Source of the DNA: Lentisphaerota bacterium
Lineage (GTDB): Bacteria; Verrucomicrobiota; Kiritimatiellia; RFP12; UBA1067
Reading direction: 5' to 3'
NCBI GenBank assembly: GCA_015061765.1
Contig: SUVZ01000107.1
Location: forward strand, 1-10,317
DNA: 10,317 bases
The notes under the pieces are model-generated. The model ran no database searches, was not told the DNA's origin, and saw only the letters and a list, made by a program, of their open reading frames with translations. The position numbers and the translations under genes were made by a program. Shown here piece by piece: positions 6,977 through 10,317 of this stretch (the stretch's first letter is position 1; each line of letters starts with the position of its first letter).

Positions 6977-8908
6977 TTAGAACCAAATTGAGAACCACGT
7001 GAAGTTGTCGCTAAGCCGCGCGTCGGCGGCAGATTGGAAATCGCAGACCTTCGCAGTGATGTCCGGCTCTCCTTCCTTCACGAGGCGCAAGTCCCACGCG
7101 GCCATCACGCGGTCGGACGCGATGCGCGTGAGAATAGGACGATAGCCTTTCCCGATGACAGAGGAAGGATCCTCGAGCTGTTCCGTGTTCATCCCGAGAC
7201 GGCGCGACTTCGCCAAGAGCAACGGCCCGTTCCAGAGCGCGAGCGCCGGTGCCTTGCGGTACTGCCGCCGCACGTCCCGCCCAACGTTCTTCTGCCACGT
7301 GAATGCATGGCGGTGCTCCGCCCACGCATCGGTGACTTCAAGGCCAGATGCATCCTGCGTATTCGCCACTTGCGCAGAAGCGACAAGACGCGGATTCATG
7401 TCGAAAGCCAGCGTATAAACGCCGTCCTTCTCGGACACATTCATGCGCGGACACCAAGACGGCTTGCGGAACACGACCTTTTTCGCCGGATCGGAGACCT
7501 CAACCGTCACCTTCCCCTCCGCCGGATAGCCGCCGCGGATCGTGAACTTCACACCGTCCAGCGTGACGGTTGCGTCCTGATATTGGTTCACGTGAAAAAC
7601 GTCATTCTTGTCCACTGTGACCACTGTGGATGCGAAATCCATGAATGAACGCGGAACATTGTTCACGCAACAGTGGCTGTATGCGTAGCCACATTGACTC
7701 CGATGTTCGTGCCGCGCAAGGGAACGGACAACAAACGAACTGAAAAGACCATCGCGATCCACGCCCGAGAAAAAGTTGTTGTAGTAGCATTTCTCCACCG
7801 AATCCATGTACTTGTCGTCGCCGATGATGAGGAAGAGATCGATGTTGAGGCGCATCCAGTGAATCGCATCGCAAATCTCCAATACGCCGTTCGGGCGCGA
7901 TGCCGCTCCGAGGAACCTGTCGCCAAAGCCAACGCCGCCGAGCGGGTTTGATTCATACTTATCGAGAAGGTCGCGTATCTTTGCGACCGCATCGAGGCAA
8001 CGCTTCTCACCGGTGACACGATAATATTCAAGGATTCCGTCGAGGCAGCTCATCATCTCGTAGCTCTTCGCCCACTTTTCCGGTTCCGGATACCATGTGT
8101 GGAGAGCCTTGCCGGAGTCGGCGTTCCGGAAAAAGTTGGGCGGACGTCCGTCCTCGCGATCCCAATACGACAGGATCTCCGAAGCGAAGTCGAGATATTT
8201 CCTGTCACCGGTTTCTTCGTAGATCATGAGCAGCGGCTTCAGGAACGACATGGGTGGCATTCCGTTTAGCGAAGGCGTACCCGTGTCGCAGAGCGGCACG
8301 CCGTTGCGCCGCACGACATCGATCCAATTGTCCGTCTGCGCCAACACCGAAGCGAGAATCTCCCGATCGCCCGTGGCCTTATACGCCATGAACATGCCCC
8401 AGATGCTGTATTTGCGGTTCCATAGATTCCAATTTGAGTCCCAGCCAAGTTTCTTCCGGCAGGCCTCTAGGTCGCGGACGCTTATCAAGTCCTTGTCGGC
8501 ATAGCTGCCGAGATAGCCGTCCGCATCCTGGAACTTCATGAGACGGTGGCATTCCTCGCGGACGAAGGAAAGGAAATCCTTGTTCTGTAGGTAGTCCGCG
8601 ACGCGGACCGAGGAAAGCATCTCCTTGCCCCAGAACTCGCCGCGCCAGAGTCCGCCGACTTTAGCCTCGTCGTCGTCGCGAAACTCGAACGCCTGACGCG
8701 CCTCGTCAAACACCTGTTCGCGCATGAACGGATCGACGAGACGGCGCTCGATGAAGCGGTTCATCTTCACTCCAAGCCAACCCTCAAGTCGCACATTTTT
8801 GAGTTCAGGAGAACGCATTGCGTCCTTGACCGTTATTGCGGCCGAAAAGGCCGAAAGCGACAACGAAACTGCAAACGCAGCCGAAACAATCTGATAAGTC
8901 TTATTCAT
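6977..8908 (-). CDS. GH127 (DUF1680) beta-L-arabinofuranosidase-type enzyme, secreted
   Basis: The product is 643 residues, normal for the family. Signal peptide: residues 1-23 (ending LSAFSA). The (alpha/alpha)6-barrel region runs from ~30 to ~430: GLWRGEFWGKEML (86-98), FQDADGYLGSYAD (126-138), WNRKYSIWGMFMAYKATGD (163-181). Family zinc/thiolate residues are present: E344 and C346 in LEICDAIHW, and C413-C414 in HCCVNNVPR. These correspond to Glu338, Cys340, Cys417 (nucleophile) and Cys418 of Bifidobacterium HypBA1. Beta-sandwich domains follow (~430-640). The family releases beta-L-arabinofuranose; related members act on other sugars, so specificity is not proved. The position expected for acid/base Glu322 appears to be Asp (D330 in GFGDRF). 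Start: ATG at 8906-8908 directly before the signal peptide; no Shine-Dalgarno, and a -10-like TATTAT only 7 nt upstream suggests a leaderless mRNA. A longer in-frame start (to 9073) would run through the promoter into the divergent gene and is rejected. Confidence 0.93.
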   Translation of the reverse strand: MNKTYQIVSAAFAVSLSLSAFSAAITVKDAMRSPELKNVRLEGWLGVKMNRFIERRLVDPFMREQVFDEARQAFEFRDDDEAKVGGLWRGEFWGKEMLSSVRVADYLQNKDFLSFVREECHRLMKFQDADGYLGSYADKDLISVRDLEACRKKLGWDSNWNLWNRKYSIWGMFMAYKATGDREILASVLAQTDNWIDVVRRNGVPLCDTGTPSLNGMPPMSFLKPLLMIYEETGDRKYLDFASEILSYWDREDGRPPNFFRNADSGKALHTWYPEPEKWAKSYEMMSCLDGILEYYRVTGEKRCLDAVAKIRDLLDKYESNPLGGVGFGDRFLGAASRPNGVLEICDAIHWMRLNIDLFLIIGDDKYMDSVEKCYYNNFFSGVDRDGLFSSFVVRSLARHEHRSQCGYAYSHCCVNNVPRSFMDFASTVVTVDKNDVFHVNQYQDATVTLDGVKFTIRGGYPAEGKVTVEVSDPAKKVVFRKPSWCPRMNVSEKDGVYTLAFDMNPRLVASAQVANTQDASGLEVTDAWAEHRHAFTWQKNVGRDVRRQYRKAPALALWNGPLLLAKSRRLGMNTEQLEDPSSVIGKGYRPILTRIASDRVMAAWDLRLVKEGEPDITAKVCDFQSAADARLSDNFTWFSIWF

Positions 8909-8915
8909 GAAGAGA

Positions 8916-8944
8916 ATAATAACACGGAACGCCAAAACCCACAA
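8916..8944 (-). promoter_or_regulatory. Candidate promoter of GH127
   Basis: On the minus strand, -35 TTGTGG (8939-8944), a 17-bp spacer, and -10 TATTAT (8916-8921) preceded by TG-T, the extended -10 form. The -10 ends 7 nt before the ATG at 8908, so transcription would start at or next to the A of ATG. Supported by spacing and position only. Confidence 0.5.
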
Positions 8945-8970
8945 GAAAACAGAGGTATTTATCAAGCAAC

Positions 8971-8988
8971 ACTTTTGGTACTTTTCAG
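8971..8988 (+). promoter_or_regulatory. Candidate operator: tandem 9-bp direct repeat
   Basis: ACTTTTGGT is followed directly by ACTTTTCAG: two 9-bp units sharing ACTTTT. The second unit covers the putative -35 of the regulator promoter (8982-8987). Tandem half-sites next to or over -35 are how AraC-type proteins often bind, so autoregulation or control of the divergent genes is plausible. The repeat is short and could be chance. Confidence 0.3.
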
Positions 8989-9010
8989 GCAAGCGAAAAT
9001 GTGATATATT
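8982..9010 (+). promoter_or_regulatory. Candidate promoter of the XylR-like regulator
   Basis: -35-like TTTTCA (8982-8987), 17-bp spacer, -10 TATATT (9005-9010) preceded by TG-A (extended -10). The -10 ends 8 nt before the ATG at 9019, leaving essentially no untranslated leader. Bases 8991-9008 form the box shared with the GH42-like operon promoter. Confidence 0.5.
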
Positions 9011-9018
9011 CTGCGTCC

Positions 9019-10209
9019 ATGAAAAAGATAGGAGTAAAACAGGTTTTGGTGTTCCTGCACATGAGCGGAGCATCTGGACGAGACATGCTCAGTGGCATAT
9101 TCAACTATGCCAAAGGCGGCAGAATGTGGAGTCTCCATCTTGCGAATGCTTCTATCAAGACGTCCGAGGAAGTAAATGCACTCATCGAGAAAGGCTGCAT
9201 CAAGGGAATCATAGCAGGCGAATATTGCCTTCCAGACGCACCGAGGCTGCTTGAAGATTCCGACATACCCCTTGTCTATATCGGATCAAAAGGCGAAACC
9301 GACTATTCACGCACCAAGGCGATCTCCTATGTGCATAATGACGAACCGGGAATTGGAAGCCTTGCGGCGAACACATTCATGAAGCTGGGACGGTTCCAGT
9401 CCTTCGCTTTTGTCCCGGCCCGGCCTGGCGTAGCATACAGCGATGGACGGCAGACTGGATATACGCAGCGTCTTGCAGACGCCAAAGCCGAACGCATTGA
9501 GATATTCGAGCCAAAGGCCAAACCCGGCACACCGGACGACCGGGCGGATCTCGCCAGATGGCTTACCTTCCTCCCCAAGCCGGCGGCGGTTTATGTGGCA
9601 TGGGACTTCAGGGCGATACAGGTGCTTGAAGCGTGCCGGGACGCGAAAATAGCGGTTCCGGAACACGTCGCAGTGCTCGGAACGGACAACGATGAGCTTC
9701 TTTGCGACTCTGCGGAACCGCCGCTTTCGAGCATTCTGCCTGACCATGAACGCGCCGGATATGTCGCGGCGGAAAGACTTGATGCGCTGATGCGCGGAAG
9801 GAATCCCAAACCGCAAACGGTATTCCTGAAAGCAAAGAAGGTTGTTGAACGGGAAACGACCAGATCAGTGACATCCAGCGCGCATCTTGTCGGCAAAGCG
9901 CTTGCATACATCAACGGAAACGCCACAAAAGGAATAACTGTCGTTGATGTGATAAAGCATCTTGGATGCTCAAGAAGACTTGCGGACCTTCGGTTCAAGG
10001 AAATAGCCGGAACAACAATCCTCAAGGCAATCACCGCCCGGCGGATGACGGAGCTGAAACGACTGCTTTCCGAAACGAATCTTCCGATCAACAAGGTTGC
10101 GGCCCGATCCGGATTCTCTTGCATCAAACGACTGGAGCGCCTTTTCAAAAGCGAGGAAGGCATATCCATGCACGAATGGCGCCACCAAAATCAGCCATCA
10201 AGACATTGA
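9019..10209 (+). CDS. XylR-like transcriptional regulator (LacI-type sugar-binding domain plus AraC HTH)
   Basis: The product is 396 residues. Residues ~1-275 are a periplasmic-binding-protein-like sensor: a first strand KQVLVFLHMSGASGRDML in place of an N-terminal LacI HTH, AAVYVAWDFRAIQVLEACRD (189-208), and the XylR signature VAVLGTDNDELLC then PPLSSILPDHERAGYVAAE (217-252). Residues ~288-388 are an AraC/XylS-type pair of helix-turn-helices (ITVVDVIKHLGCSRRLADLRF; LPINKVAARSGFSCIKRLER). E. coli XylR has this architecture and activates xylose genes; PVC relatives commonly neighbour glycosidase genes. The ligand here is unknown, and a pentose such as L-arabinose is an inference from GH127. 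It is divergent from GH127 with 110 bp between start codons. Start at 9019 is preferred over GTG 9001, which overlaps the -10. No Shine-Dalgarno is seen. The regulator appears intact. Confidence 0.93.
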   Translation: MKKIGVKQVLVFLHMSGASGRDMLSGIFNYAKGGRMWSLHLANASIKTSEEVNALIEKGCIKGIIAGEYCLPDAPRLLEDSDIPLVYIGSKGETDYSRTKAISYVHNDEPGIGSLAANTFMKLGRFQSFAFVPARPGVAYSDGRQTGYTQRLADAKAERIEIFEPKAKPGTPDDRADLARWLTFLPKPAAVYVAWDFRAIQVLEACRDAKIAVPEHVAVLGTDNDELLCDSAEPPLSSILPDHERAGYVAAERLDALMRGRNPKPQTVFLKAKKVVERETTRSVTSSAHLVGKALAYINGNATKGITVVDVIKHLGCSRRLADLRFKEIAGTTILKAITARRMTELKRLLSETNLPINKVAARSGFSCIKRLERLFKSEEGISMHEWRHQNQPSRH

Positions 10210-10210
10210 A

Positions 10211-10244
10211 ATCTCGCCGATAGGCTATAACCGGGCTCCGAGAT
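10211..10244. terminator. Possible hairpin between convergent genes
   Basis: ATCTCG (10211-10216) and CGAGAT (10239-10244) form a 6-bp inverted repeat with a 22-nt loop, beginning 2 nt after the regulator stop. The position between convergent genes suits a bidirectional terminator, but the stem is short and there is no T-run. Confidence 0.25.
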
Positions 10245-10258
10245 GGCGCTTCCACGCC

Positions 10259-10317
10259 TCATTCGCCCATGAGAAGGTCGAAGTCTTCCTTGATCGGAGG
10301 GCGGCCGTACTCACTGA
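10259..10317 (-). CDS. Unrecognised protein, C-terminal 18 residues only
   Basis: Read on the minus strand from the window edge, an open frame gives SEYGRPPIKEDFDLLMGE and then TGA (10259-10261). The sequence reads like a real protein end and faces the regulator convergently, 49 nt from its stop. It is too short to assign a family. It may not belong to the glycan locus. Confidence 0.5.
   Translation of the reverse strand, partial: SEYGRPPIKEDFDLLMGE

Noticed and set aside
9001..9018. GTG start for the regulator six codons upstream
   Set aside because: It overlaps the extended -10 TGATATATT and would not be in the mRNA if the promoter is right; family members start near the first core strand, as with ATG 9019.
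8909..9073. N-terminal extension of GH127 by 55 codons
   Set aside because: It would place 55 residues before a perfect signal peptide and cross both divergent promoters and the start of the regulator.
1..10317. CRISPR arrays, tRNA genes, insertion sequences, toxin-antitoxin pairs
   Set aside because: No regularly spaced repeats, tRNA-like cloverleaf, transposase frame or small paired genes could be found.

Overview
The window is a compact secreted carbohydrate-degradation locus with a dedicated sugar-responsive regulator. The DNA is fairly GC-rich and densely coding. Several features point to the PVC superphylum, most likely a gut-type Kiritimatiellota/Verrucomicrobiota bacterium: a XylR-type regulator (sugar-binding domain fused to an AraC helix-turn-helix), a parallel beta-helix protein ending in a choice-of-anchor-Q-like segment, large signal-peptide-bearing glycosidases with beta-sandwich modules, and no SusC/SusD pair. 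This taxonomic assignment is inferred from protein style; no marker gene is present.

Layout, left to right: (1) the first 46 codons of a hexose mutarotase (YeaD/aldose-1-epimerase-like) on the minus strand, cut by the window edge; (2) a 901-residue secreted multidomain protein (175-2880, minus) with three or four beta-sandwich modules around a barrel-like core that I cannot place in a glycoside hydrolase family; (3) a ~721-residue secreted GH42-like (clan GH-A) enzyme (2884-5049, minus), only 3 nt upstream of the 901-residue gene and probably translationally coupled to it; (4) an intergenic stretch with a long imperfect inverted repeat and a candidate promoter; (5) a 569-residue secreted right-handed beta-helix protein (5197-6906, minus); (6) a small stem-loop; (7) a 643-residue secreted GH127/DUF1680 beta-L-arabinofuranosidase-type enzyme (6977-8908, minus); (8) a 110-bp divergent promoter region; (9) the XylR-like regulator (9019-10209, plus); (10) the last 18 codons of an unrecognised convergent gene (minus). 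No gap longer than about 150 bases lacks a gene. I saw no tRNA, rRNA, CRISPR array or insertion sequence.

How it may work (inference): the regulator senses a pentose or related sugar and controls the divergent GH127/beta-helix unit and, through a promoter box it shares with the GH42-like gene, the GH42-like/901-residue/mutarotase unit. The secreted proteins would trim an L-arabinose-containing plant glycan (arabinan, arabinogalactan, extensin-type arabinosides or similar), and the mutarotase would interconvert anomers of the released sugar. All five minus-strand genes begin with a hydrophobic export-type segment, so breakdown is predicted to occur outside the cytoplasm.

The points most worth following up are the unassigned 901-residue enzyme candidate, the GH42-like enzyme lacking the usual Asn before its acid/base candidate, an Asp where the GH127 acid/base Glu is expected, the promoter box shared by the regulator and the GH42-like operon, the apparently leaderless divergent promoters, and a nearly identical signal-peptide-coding segment reused in two unrelated proteins.
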